From Calditrichota bacterium (lineage in GTDB: Bacteria > CLD3): DNA of 64,000 nt. The stretch is from the NCBI GenBank assembly GCA_008501735.1, contig QQUF01000032.1, positions 1 through 64,000 of the forward strand, read 5' to 3'. Each line of letters opens with the position of its first letter. The stretch's first letter is position 1. The translations under genes were made by a program, and so were the position numbers. The notes below the pieces were generated by a model. The model was not told the DNA's origin and made no database searches. It saw only the letters and a program-made list of their open reading frames with translations. This document shows, in pieces, positions 44,348-52,496 of this stretch.

Positions 44348-46273
44348 TTAATCGGAAATTAGCTTTGAAACTATTTCCTCTAAATTTTTAATTTTACTAA
44401 ACTTTTTCTTAACAGTCTCGATTTCCATTCCTAAATCCAAAAATTTCTTTTCAATTTCTTTTTCTGAACGACTGTTAATCCAAATTTCGTGAATACTTTT
44501 TTCAAAACTTTTCTTCTCTTCCATAATTCCTAGAATCAAATCAAGTTCACCAATTACGATTTCAAACATTCTGATTTTATGAATTAGAAGTTCAAGAACT
44601 CTTGCTTCAATTGTTCCTGCAACTGCGTAATTGAAAATGTTGACTTCGTGTTTTTGCCCAAGTCTGTGAACTCTTCCGATTCGTTGTTCAACTTTCATCG
44701 GATTCCAAGGCAAGTCATAATTTATTAACCTATGGCAAAATTGTAAATTCAAACCTTCTCCGCCAGCTTGAGTACAAATCATTACGTCTTGATTTTCACG
44801 GAACTCTTCAATTGCATTTCGTCTTGCTGTAACTCCTGAAAGTCCTCCATAAAACTTTCCAACTTTATATCCTTCTTTTTCAAGTTCATTTTTTAAGACT
44901 TCCATTGTGTGCAAATACTCTGTAAAAATCAAGTACTTACCAGGAAATTTTTTGAGAATCTCTACTGTTGCTGTAATTTTTCTGACTCTTCTAATTCGGT
45001 TACAAAGTTTGACAAATTCTTTAAGTTTGAGTCTGACTTTATCTGAATAATCTTCACGGGCAATCATTTTCAAAAGCGTTGACTTTACTGCTTGAGGCGA
45101 ACTACAAACTGAGCGTTGGAGTGTAATTAATGAGAGAATTCTGAATTGGTCATTTGAATCTCTGTCGAGTTCCCAACGAATATACTCGCTAATTTCATTG
45201 TAAAGTTTTTGCTCAGCAGGAAAGAAATTTAAGTGATAAATCCCACCTCGTCTTTGCGGAAGCCTGATTCCAACTTTGTCCCTTCTGTTACGAATCATAA
45301 TTTCTTTGAGTAAACGTTTTAGTTGTGCAGGATTCGATGGCTTTCTTGGGTCAACTTTTGAGACGTAGTTCTTTTTAAAATTACGAATTGTTCCAAGTAG
45401 TCCAGGTTTTAGAATTGTAACAAGGCTGTAAAGCTCGGTCAAATCATTGTGAACAGGAGTCGCTGTGAGCATCAAAACGTATTTCTTCTTGACTTGATTA
45501 ATGAATTTGAAAAGAATTGTTGAGCGATTTTTGAGTCTGTGTGCTTCGTCAATTATTAACAAATCGAAATTTTGTTCTAAGACGTATTTGCCTTGGCTTT
45601 TGCTTTTTGCAAAATCCAAAGAAGCTACAATTTTATCTGCTTGCCAATCTTCGGGTTTGTTTGGAATTGTAAATTTTTCGCCAAATTTTACAAGAAGTTC
45701 ATCTTGCCACTGACCAACAATTGAAGCTGGAGTAAGAATCAAAATCCTTCTTACAAGATTTCTTTCGACTAGTTCTTTGAGAATTAAACCTGCTTCGATT
45801 GTTTTACCAAGCCCAACTTCGTCTGCAAGCAAAACTTGTCCACGCATTTTGGAAAGTGCTTTCAGAGCAGTTCGGATTTGGTAGTCGTAATGATTAATGT
45901 CTAAGTCGGGAAGAGTGATGAGTCTGTCAAAGCCAAAACTCAAGTTTGCCTTTTCGGCTTCAAGTCTTAGTTTGTAATTTTCAAAGGAGTCATATTTTTT
46001 TTTGCGGAGAACGTGTTTGTAATCGCCAACAAGTGAAATTTCAGTTTCAGGAATTTTGATTCCTTCTTTGGCAAAAAAGTTGAGTTGAATTGGTGCAACT
46101 TCAAAGTTAAAACCACATCGAAAACATTCAGAGATGTCTTCTTGGTCAAGCCAACCACATTGCGGACAACGTTTTGAGGCTTTAGATTCGTTTTCTTGGT
46201 CATCAGAGTTAGAATCACTTTCAGCAGTCGGAACTTGAATCCATTCAAACTGTTCTTCAAAAGAATCGGGCAT
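44348..46273 (-). CDS. SNF2-family ATP-dependent helicase with N-terminal zinc ribbon
   Basis: 641 residues. An acidic N-terminus, then a zinc ribbon with Cys36/39/50/53. The helicase core has ADEVGLGKTIEAG (motif I), IDEAH (II), LTATPVHN (III), YLIFTEYLHTME (IV), MICTQAGGEGLNLQ (V) and QRIGRVHRLGQ (VI). The short C-terminus is a coiled coil. It resembles RapA/HepA-like SNF2 proteins but lacks their extra domains. A host chromatin/RNA polymerase role is likelier than defence because it is coupled to trkA, but defence is not excluded. Confidence 0.88.
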   Translation of the reverse strand: MPDSFEEQFEWIQVPTAESDSNSDDQENESKASKRCPQCGWLDQEDISECFRCGFNFEVAPIQLNFFAKEGIKIPETEISLVGDYKHVLRKKKYDSFENYKLRLEAEKANLSFGFDRLITLPDLDINHYDYQIRTALKALSKMRGQVLLADEVGLGKTIEAGLILKELVERNLVRRILILTPASIVGQWQDELLVKFGEKFTIPNKPEDWQADKIVASLDFAKSKSQGKYVLEQNFDLLIIDEAHRLKNRSTILFKFINQVKKKYVLMLTATPVHNDLTELYSLVTILKPGLLGTIRNFKKNYVSKVDPRKPSNPAQLKRLLKEIMIRNRRDKVGIRLPQRRGGIYHLNFFPAEQKLYNEISEYIRWELDRDSNDQFRILSLITLQRSVCSSPQAVKSTLLKMIAREDYSDKVRLKLKEFVKLCNRIRRVRKITATVEILKKFPGKYLIFTEYLHTMEVLKNELEKEGYKVGKFYGGLSGVTARRNAIEEFRENQDVMICTQAGGEGLNLQFCHRLINYDLPWNPMKVEQRIGRVHRLGQKHEVNIFNYAVAGTIEARVLELLIHKIRMFEIVIGELDLILGIMEEKKSFEKSIHEIWINSRSEKEIEKKFLDLGMEIETVKKKFSKIKNLEEIVSKLISD

Positions 46274-46369
46274 TTACAAATCTCGCTTTTCAAAATTGAA
46301 CTCGAAATTTAATTTTTTGTCCGTTCTTTTGCACTAAAAATAAAAATTAGTATTTAGTTTTGTACATAA

Positions 46370-46402
46370 AAAAAGCGGTGAAGAAAAACTCCACCGCTTT
46401 TT
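46370..46402 (-). terminator. terminator after the CHRD protein gene
   Basis: aaaaagcggtg (46370-46380) pairs with caccgcttttt (46392-46402) around an 11-nt loop. It lies 18 bp after the stop, with A/T runs on both sides (bidirectional form). Confidence 0.88.
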
Positions 46403-46420
46403 AAAAATCCCAAAAGAAAG

Positions 46421-47512
46421 CTATTTAAGGAAAACAGCTTTTTTAATGTCTGTGAAATCATTTGCTTTTAATTTGTAAAAATAAACCCCTGAAGAAACAG
46501 ATTTTCCATTTGAATCAGTTCCATTCCAGTTCACATTGTATTCATTTCCACCTGCATATTTTTCATTACTAACTAAAGTATTGATTAACTGACCTTTAGT
46601 ATTGTAAATATCCAAAGAAACATTTGCATCATTTGTAAGTGAGAATGAAATTGTTGTAGAAGGATTGAATGGGTTTGGATAATTTTGTTTTAGTTTGTAA
46701 CGTAAGTTTTTAGAACCTTCATTTATAACGCTTGCTCTTACTAAAACACTTTCATCATAAATTGTTGTAACATTATCAAAGTCAACATCTGCTACCCAAT
46801 AGTAATAATCTTTGTCAGCAGGAAAACTAATTGAATAGTTTTGTTCAGAAGCTGAATTTGAGTTTTGACTTCTGAGAGCAGGGAAGTTTTTATAACTCAT
46901 AAAAACATTTTCAGTTTTAGGCATTTCATTGGTTTTGGTTCTGTAAATGTTGAAACCTGTATTGTTGTCTTCAGAAGAAGTTATCCAATTAAGGTTCACA
47001 TTTCCGTCTCTGTAGTTTCCAGCAAATTCAGACATCGAAACAGAAAGAGGAGCGTCAGCAATCAAATGAACTCTAATTTCTCCACCACCATGAGCTGATG
47101 TATGAATGTTTAGGTAAACTAAACCACCAAGCAAATGTGCTTCGTTTGCACCAGAAAAATCATCAGCTTCAGGTCCTGCTGAGCCAGAAGTTGTTCCTGC
47201 TCCTGTTGGGATTGGAGGAGAAGTTCCGACTAAAACTCCACCATTTGCACCTTGAACTGCTGGTCCGTGGAAATGTGAGGTCGTAATTGTTCCTTCTAAG
47301 TTATTCCAAGTGGCAGACCAAGTTAATAAACCTGTTGCATCGTCATAAGAACCATTAAAAACTCCTGTTGCAGCAGAGCCTGTTCCATTGTCAGCTGAAC
47401 TGATAACAAGGTTTGTAAAAGTTGTTACTGCACCGAAAGCAAATCCACTCATTGCAACAATTCCTGTTGCTGCTAAAAGTGAAGTCATTAGTTTTTTGGC
47501 TGTTTTTTTCAT
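46421..47512 (-). CDS. CHRD-domain T9SS-exported protein
   Basis: 363 residues. Signal peptide to about residue 27. A CHRD domain follows (about 30-155: GSYDDATGLLTWSATWNNLEG ... HFHGPA ... YLNIHTSAHGGGEIR), first named from chordin. Next is a fibronectin-like module starting LSVSMSEFAGNYRDG, then the T9SS sorting domain (NYPNPFNPSTTISF ... SSGVYFYKL). The fibronectin-like module is paralogous to that in the DUF4331 protein at 49024. An inverted repeat ttgtaac/gttacaa (47550-47570) lies in its upstream region. Confidence 0.86.
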   Translation of the reverse strand: MKKTAKKLMTSLLAATGIVAMSGFAFGAVTTFTNLVISSADNGTGSAATGVFNGSYDDATGLLTWSATWNNLEGTITTSHFHGPAVQGANGGVLVGTSPPIPTGAGTTSGSAGPEADDFSGANEAHLLGGLVYLNIHTSAHGGGEIRVHLIADAPLSVSMSEFAGNYRDGNVNLNWITSSEDNNTGFNIYRTKTNEMPKTENVFMSYKNFPALRSQNSNSASEQNYSISFPADKDYYYWVADVDFDNVTTIYDESVLVRASVINEGSKNLRYKLKQNYPNPFNPSTTISFSLTNDANVSLDIYNTKGQLINTLVSNEKYAGGNEYNVNWNGTDSNGKSVSSGVYFYKLKANDFTDIKKAVFLK

Positions 47513-47549
47513 AACAAAATCCTTTGGTAAAAGTTAAAGTGATTGTTTG

Positions 47550-47570
47550 TTGTAACAAATATAGTTACAA
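47550..47570 (-). promoter_or_regulatory. inverted repeat and candidate promoter box upstream of the CHRD gene
   Basis: ttgtaac (47550-47556) and gttacaa (47564-47570) are perfect inverted repeats with a 7-nt spacer. On the minus strand the centre reads TATATTTG, which fits the Bacteroidota -7 box TAnnTTTG; no clear -33 TTG is found. Position 38-58 bp before the start codon suits a promoter or operator. Confidence 0.35.
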
Positions 47571-47604
47571 AAAATTATAACTGTAAAGTAATTTTTTAAA
47601 ATTT

Positions 47605-48921
47605 TTAATTTTGACACTTGTCGATTTGTTGTTGGATTTCTTCAACTTCACTAAAAGTCAATTCATACGCTTCTTCGAAAGCCATTTGCCATTTCTCGCA
47701 AGATTTTGCTTCATTTAATTTTGAAGAAATCATCGCTGAGTGAAGTAAAACGCTTGGTTCTTTGCTAAGCTTTAGAGCCTTTTCTGAAAACTCTTTTGCT
47801 AATTTTAAATCACCTTTTTGTAAGTAAACATAACTTAAGCAGTCAAAAGATTCTCTTGTTGGTCTGCGTTCGAAATCTCTTTTTGCCAATTTTAAAGCTA
47901 AGTTGATTTTGTTAGAGTCTTCAGAGTAGATTAAAGCTAAAGGTCTGTCAAACCAACCATTTAATTTCTCATCTGAGTTTTCGGCAATAAAGATAAAATT
48001 TTCTTCTGATTTCTTTGAGTCTTCCAATTTTCCCAAATTTCTTTGAATTTCAGAGAGCATCAAATAAGTTTCTGGTTCTGCTCCCCAAAGTAAAGAAGTT
48101 TCATAAATTTTGTGTGCAAGTTCAAGATTCTTGTCTTCTTTGTAAACAATCCAACCGATTGCATCTAACAAACCTGCATTTACTTCAATTGCCAAACCTT
48201 TGAAAAGAAATTCAACTGCAAGTTTTGGATTTCCAGTGTGTCCGCTCAAGTCCGCTAAGCGAAAGTAACACCAAGCTAAATTTGATTTCGGGTAAATTTT
48301 GTGCTTGTCATTCAAAAGAATTTTCTCAGCTTTAAGCATAGTTTCAAAAGCTTTTCCGCCGCTTCCCTCAAAATCTTGCAAAGCTGCTAATCTTGTTAGG
48401 TAAAAGAAATCTTCTTTTGCTTCTACTTTTGCCAAATGTTTTTTTGCTATTTCAATTTCACCAAGTTCACGAAATGCGTCGAATGCGTAAGCGTGAAGAT
48501 AATTTTTACCTCTCAAACGAATTTCATTTTCAATTGCTTCGGAGGCTCCCTTAAAATTGTGAATGTTTGAATTGTAAAAGTATAGGTTTAAGTAAATTCT
48601 ATTAAACGAAGGTTCTTTCTGCCGAATCTCTTCTAAAAGTTTACCTGCTTTGAGTAAGTCTTTTGGGTCGTTTTTTTCTTTAAATTTTGCTAAAAAACTT
48701 CCTGCAAGTGCATTTGTTGTAAAAGCATCAAATTTCTCTTTTTTGACTTTTTGCTGAAAAAGTTTGTCTTCAAGAAATTGAATTTCATTGTCTTGTGATG
48801 AGGTAATTGAAGCGGGAGTTTCTAAAATTTTTAATATTTTTTCTGCTTGAACTAAAGGTTCTTTAGAAAAACTGAGTTGTAAAGAAATTAGAATTAGTAA
48901 AATTGATAAATATTTTTTCAT
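47605..48921 (-). CDS. exported TPR-repeat protein
   Basis: 438 residues. Signal peptide to about residue 19 (ending LSFSK). The rest is helical with recognisable tetratricopeptide repeats, for example PKSNLAWCYFRLADLSGHTG, PETYLMLSEIQRNLGKLEDS and SFDCLSYVYLQKGDLKLAKE. Such proteins are scaffolds; partner unknown. It lies between the CHRD and DUF4331 T9SS genes on the same strand, suggesting a shared envelope setting. Confidence 0.82.
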   Translation of the reverse strand: MKKYLSILLILISLQLSFSKEPLVQAEKILKILETPASITSSQDNEIQFLEDKLFQQKVKKEKFDAFTTNALAGSFLAKFKEKNDPKDLLKAGKLLEEIRQKEPSFNRIYLNLYFYNSNIHNFKGASEAIENEIRLRGKNYLHAYAFDAFRELGEIEIAKKHLAKVEAKEDFFYLTRLAALQDFEGSGGKAFETMLKAEKILLNDKHKIYPKSNLAWCYFRLADLSGHTGNPKLAVEFLFKGLAIEVNAGLLDAIGWIVYKEDKNLELAHKIYETSLLWGAEPETYLMLSEIQRNLGKLEDSKKSEENFIFIAENSDEKLNGWFDRPLALIYSEDSNKINLALKLAKRDFERRPTRESFDCLSYVYLQKGDLKLAKEFSEKALKLSKEPSVLLHSAMISSKLNEAKSCEKWQMAFEEAYELTFSEVEEIQQQIDKCQN

Positions 48922-48941
48922 TTTTTGTCCTAAAAATAATA

Positions 48942-48971
48942 GTAAGGAATAGAATTAAATCTATTCCTTAC
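48942..48971 (-). terminator. terminator after the DUF4331 gene
   Basis: gtaaggaatag (48942-48952) pairs with ctattccttac (48961-48971), an 11-bp perfect stem with an 8-nt loop, followed on the minus strand by tattattttt. It separates the DUF4331 gene from the TPR gene. Confidence 0.8.
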
Positions 48972-49023
48972 AATAAAAGCCATAAGAGAAGGGGATTAAA
49001 TTCCTACTAAAGAATTCTATTTT

Positions 49024-50814
49024 TTACTTAATGAAAGTAGCTTTTTTGATTTCTGAGTAACCTAAAGATTTGATTTGGTAGAGGTAAGTTCCGCTACTTA
49101 CTAAATTTCCTTGGTTGTCAGTTCCGTCCCAAGCAACTTCGTGCAATTGTGCTTCTTCGTAATCCACATTGTTTACTAAAGTTTTGACAAGTTGTCCTTT
49201 GAAGTTGAATACTTGGATGTTAACAGGTGCAGTTCTTGCAATTGAGAACTGAATTGTGGTTGAAGGGTTGAAAGGGTTCGGGAAGTTTTGGTTCAATCTG
49301 TAACTACGAGTAATTGGACCTTCTTCGTGTTCGACTTTTACAAGAATATTTTCTTCAAAAAGAGTTACAATGTTTCCTTCTTCAACGTCAGCTATCCAGT
49401 AGTAGTAAGAATCATCAGTTTTGAAAGTGAAGTTGTAAAATTGTTCTGAAGCTGAGTTTGGGTTTTGACTTCTAAGTTCAGCAAATTTTTCATAAGAAAA
49501 AGTTGGTGTATCTAAGTTAGGAATTTCATTGTTTTTAGTTCTGTAAATGTTGAAACCTAAGTTTTTGTTTTCAGAAGAAGTTGACCAATTAAGAGTTACT
49601 TTTCCGTTTGAGTAATTTCCGTTAAAAGAAGTAAGTTCAACAGAAAGAGGAGTGTCAGCAGCTAAGTAAGGAAAACTTCCTGAAAATGCTTTGTCGTTTG
49701 CACCAACTCCGTCAGAGGCAAAGTTTGTCGGAGCAGTTCCGAGGACTGCGAATAAAGAAAGGTCAATTACGTCATCAGCTAAAGCTCTTCCACCAGAATT
49801 TCCTGCACCAAGTTCGATTCCTAAGTAACTACTTCCAGCTAAAGTTGGATTGTACTGAATTACGTCAGGTAAAAGCACGCTTGTCAAAGTTGCAGGTGGA
49901 AAAGGTTGTGCAGAGTGAGTAACGTTGTTTGCGTGAAAAGATCCTGTTGTTCCGTCGCTAAGAGCAGTAAGAATTGAAGTCATTTTAGTTGAAGCATTTC
50001 CTCCATCAGTTGAAGGAGCTGAACTGTTGAAAGTGTCTCCGTCAGGAGCTCCAAAAAGTCCAACGTAACCGGCAGGTTTGTAGAAAACTGTGTTAAGAGC
50101 AGGTTTTCCCATTCTGTCAAATTGGTCGAAATTTCCACCACCACCATCAGTAGCACTTGTTGCCCAAACTCCGAATTGTCCAGCAGGAAGAGCAGAGTCG
50201 TTCACTTCAACTACAATTGCAGTTACGTTTGAGCCAGCGAAAGAATCTGTTCCACTGATTGTCCCGTCAACTGTTCCGTCTGCTTCATCAAAGTCAACGT
50301 TGTAAACACTTGCTTCAACAGTTGTAAAAGCTCCGAAGTCGAAGAAAAACGGATCGTCAGCGAGTGCAATACTTGCATCAACAATATCACCACTTGAACC
50401 TGTTGGAGTTCCCAAAACTGCAGTTGCAGAAGTTGCTCCAACTGTGTTAGAAGAAGTTCCTGTTGTATAACCTGCGATTGAACCAACTGCCAAAACATCA
50501 CTTACAGAATAATTTGCACCGGAAGGTGTAACTTGAATTACAAAATCTTCAACGTTGTCGCCATTGCTGTCAATTTTAAATTGGTAAAGAGCTCCGTCAG
50601 CAACATTTAACGGATTTCCTGGAGCAGTAAAACCACTTACTGTCATTATGAAAACTGTTTGTGAGGCACTTGCACCTTCAAAGACGTAAACGTCAGCGAT
50701 GTCAAGATTTGGAGTTCCTGCGACTGCTGGAGAATCAACGTGATCAGCTGCGAGAACCGAACTTGCTAATCCTAAAGCAAGAATCGAGGATAAGGTTTTT
50801 TGCATTGGCTTCAT
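49024..50814 (-). CDS. DUF4331 T9SS-exported protein
   Basis: 596 residues. Signal peptide to about residue 22 (SVLAADH). The DUF4331 region starts ADHVDSPAV and NLDIADVYVFEG and runs to about residue 390. A fibronectin-like module (PLSVELTSFNGNYSNGKVTL) and a T9SS sorting domain follow (NFPNPFNPSTTIQF ... SSGTYLYQI). The shared module and tail show common ancestry with the CHRD gene 1.5 kb away. Function of DUF4331 is unknown; the protein should be secreted. Confidence 0.87.
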   Translation of the reverse strand: MKPMQKTLSSILALGLASSVLAADHVDSPAVAGTPNLDIADVYVFEGASASQTVFIMTVSGFTAPGNPLNVADGALYQFKIDSNGDNVEDFVIQVTPSGANYSVSDVLAVGSIAGYTTGTSSNTVGATSATAVLGTPTGSSGDIVDASIALADDPFFFDFGAFTTVEASVYNVDFDEADGTVDGTISGTDSFAGSNVTAIVVEVNDSALPAGQFGVWATSATDGGGGNFDQFDRMGKPALNTVFYKPAGYVGLFGAPDGDTFNSSAPSTDGGNASTKMTSILTALSDGTTGSFHANNVTHSAQPFPPATLTSVLLPDVIQYNPTLAGSSYLGIELGAGNSGGRALADDVIDLSLFAVLGTAPTNFASDGVGANDKAFSGSFPYLAADTPLSVELTSFNGNYSNGKVTLNWSTSSENKNLGFNIYRTKNNEIPNLDTPTFSYEKFAELRSQNPNSASEQFYNFTFKTDDSYYYWIADVEEGNIVTLFEENILVKVEHEEGPITRSYRLNQNFPNPFNPSTTIQFSIARTAPVNIQVFNFKGQLVKTLVNNVDYEEAQLHEVAWDGTDNQGNLVSSGTYLYQIKSLGYSEIKKATFIK

Positions 50815-50872
50815 TTAAGAATCCCTTTCGATTGTAGTTAGTGTGAAATTGTTTAGGTCTAATCTAAGGGAA

Positions 50873-51808
50873 ATGAAAGTGAGTCTCTACGTGATTAATG
50901 GGAAAGTATGTGTGAAAATTGCGAAAGAGCAATTTTGTTGGCTTTTGCAAAATTTTGGTATTAATTTGTGCCAAACAAAAAGCTATAAAGATTGCCAAAT
51001 GGAAGAAGTTTCCAAAAAACAAAATCAAATTTTGAATTTCAAAAACTACGTTATTCAACTTTATTACAATGATAAAGTTATTGAACGAGGAGAGCATTCT
51101 CACGACGAAATTGAGCTAATTATTCCTCTTAATTTGAAGAATGAGAACCTCACAATGCCGAACCTTTACCGAGTTGTGAACGCCACGAATCCACACAGTT
51201 TTTCCTCTAAAGAATTGCCTTGTGACCAATATTTGTTAATTTTTATTCCGCCTGAAAAAATCGAAGAACACTCTTACGAGCTTGAGGGGAAAAATAAGAA
51301 AATCGAATTTCAGGATTTCACAAGATTACAACCCTTAGAGTTTAACATAATTTGTAAATCATTTAGAAGAGAGCTGATTTCTAATTCTTATGGCAAGAAC
51401 CTTTTGATTGATTTGTTTCTTAACCAAATTGAGATTCACTTGATTCGAGAAGTTTTTAACCTTACAAATGAAGACAAAACTCCAAAACTTGGTTCAAGAA
51501 CTGGAATTCAGAGGTCTATTGATTTTATAAAGGAAAATTACAAAGAAGAAATGACAGTCGATGATTTGGCAGAAATTAGTGCAATGTCTAAGTATCACTT
51601 TATTTATACCTTCAAGAATTTCACTGGTGAAACTCCTTACCAATTTATTTTGAAAACAAGAATTGACGAATCAGTAAAACTTCTCAAAAAAGACTTACCA
51701 ATTATTGATATTGCTTACAATGTTGGCTTCGGAGATGTTAGCCAATTCAACCGAGCTTTCAAAAAAGTAATGCTTACTTCTCCAACTCAGTTGAGGAAAG
51801 AACTTTAA
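50873..51808 (+). CDS. AraC-family transcriptional regulator
   Basis: 311 residues from ATG 50873. The C-terminal domain has two helix-turn-helix motifs: MTVDDLAEISAMSKYHFIYTFKN and IIDIAYNVGFGDVSQFNRAFKK. The N-terminal part is cupin-like (ERGEHSHDEIELIIPL), an effector-sensing domain. The start is uncertain: GTG 50843, ATG 50873 and ATG 50999 are all in frame. The last gives a 269-residue protein of more usual length and leaves a normal upstream region. It is divergent from the DUF4331 gene and may regulate it. Confidence 0.85.
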   Translation: MKVSLYVINGKVCVKIAKEQFCWLLQNFGINLCQTKSYKDCQMEEVSKKQNQILNFKNYVIQLYYNDKVIERGEHSHDEIELIIPLNLKNENLTMPNLYRVVNATNPHSFSSKELPCDQYLLIFIPPEKIEEHSYELEGKNKKIEFQDFTRLQPLEFNIICKSFRRELISNSYGKNLLIDLFLNQIEIHLIREVFNLTNEDKTPKLGSRTGIQRSIDFIKENYKEEMTVDDLAEISAMSKYHFIYTFKNFTGETPYQFILKTRIDESVKLLKKDLPIIDIAYNVGFGDVSQFNRAFKKVMLTSPTQLRKEL

Positions 51809-52160
51809 AATTCATTTTAATTTTCTCTAATACTCCTTGTAGATTTTCAAAAATCATTTTGTTTTCAAATCTTAAAACTTTTATGCCGTAGGAATTTAAG
51901 ATTTTCGTTCTTTGTTGGTCGTAAGTAAAATTTTCTTCATTAAAGTGAATTTTGCCGTCTAACTCAATTGCAAGTTTTTCACTTGGACAGTAAAAATCTA
52001 AAATAAAACTTCCGAAACTGTGTTGTCGCCTAAATTTTCTTCCTTCTAACTGAGAATTTTTCAGATAAATCCAAAGTCTTTTTTCTGCTTGAGTTGAGTT
52101 ATTCCTTAGTTCTCTTCGAGCTTCTTTAAGGTATTTTTTGTTGTTTAATTTGTTAGTCAT
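51774..52160 (-). CDS. DUF559 (Vsr-like endonuclease fold) protein
   Basis: 128 residues. AEKRLWIYLKNSQLEGRKFRRQH, then ILDFYCPSEKLAIELDGKIH and KVLRFENKMIFENL match DUF559, a PD-(D/E)xK-fold family related to very-short-patch repair nucleases. The Asp/Glu site residues are in DFYC and IELDG. Its end overlaps the convergent AraC gene by 35 bp. Often found near mobile or restriction loci, as here. Confidence 0.88.
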   Translation of the reverse strand: MTNKLNNKKYLKEARRELRNNSTQAEKRLWIYLKNSQLEGRKFRRQHSFGSFILDFYCPSEKLAIELDGKIHFNEENFTYDQQRTKILNSYGIKVLRFENKMIFENLQGVLEKIKMNFKVLSSTELEK

Positions 52161-52199
52161 TTTAGCTTTCTCAATTTGATTCTAAATTTAACCATTTTT

Positions 52200-52378
52200 C
52201 TAACCACCTCTGAAAAAAATTCTCAACGCTTCGCTTGAATTTTATTCTGTCTCATCCTTTAAAAGTAGGAGAGATTTTGGTTGTGCGAAAGATAAAATTT
52301 TCTCCCCGCCTTTTTAAGGAGGGGAATTTATTCGTTTCAAACTTTAGTTTGCGAAAACGAATAAATGGGGGTGGTTAG
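52200..52378. repeat. ctaaccacc element E1 (full), left of the restriction-modification gene
   Basis: About 179 bp with terminal inverted repeats ctaaccacc / ggtggttag and internal hairpins (ctccccgcc..aaggagggg; cgtttcaaact..agtttgcgaaaacg). The gene-free stretch 52161-52496 consists of E1, a 37-bp spacer and the start of E2. No ORF is visible in it. Confidence 0.8.
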
Positions 52379-52415
52379 ACACACTTTAAATTTCAGTGCT
52401 ATTTTTAACAAGTGT

Positions 52416-52496
52416 CTAACCACCTCTGAAAAAAATTCTCAACGCTTCGCTTGAATTTTATTCTGTCTCCTCCTTTAAAAGTAGGAGAGAAAATTT
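52416..52496. repeat. ctaaccacc element E2 (5' part only)
   Basis: Its first 75 bp match E1 with a single difference (ctcctcc for ctcatcc). It is cut off at the stop codon of the restriction-modification gene, whose final codons abut it. Confidence 0.85.

Noticed and set aside
44348-46273. SNF2 protein as part of a DISARM-like or other defence set
   Set aside because: No methylase, DUF1998 or PLD gene adjacent; it is coupled to trkA.
52200-52496. CRISPR array
   Set aside because: Only two copies, about 75-bp identical parts, with terminal inverted repeats and no regular spacers.
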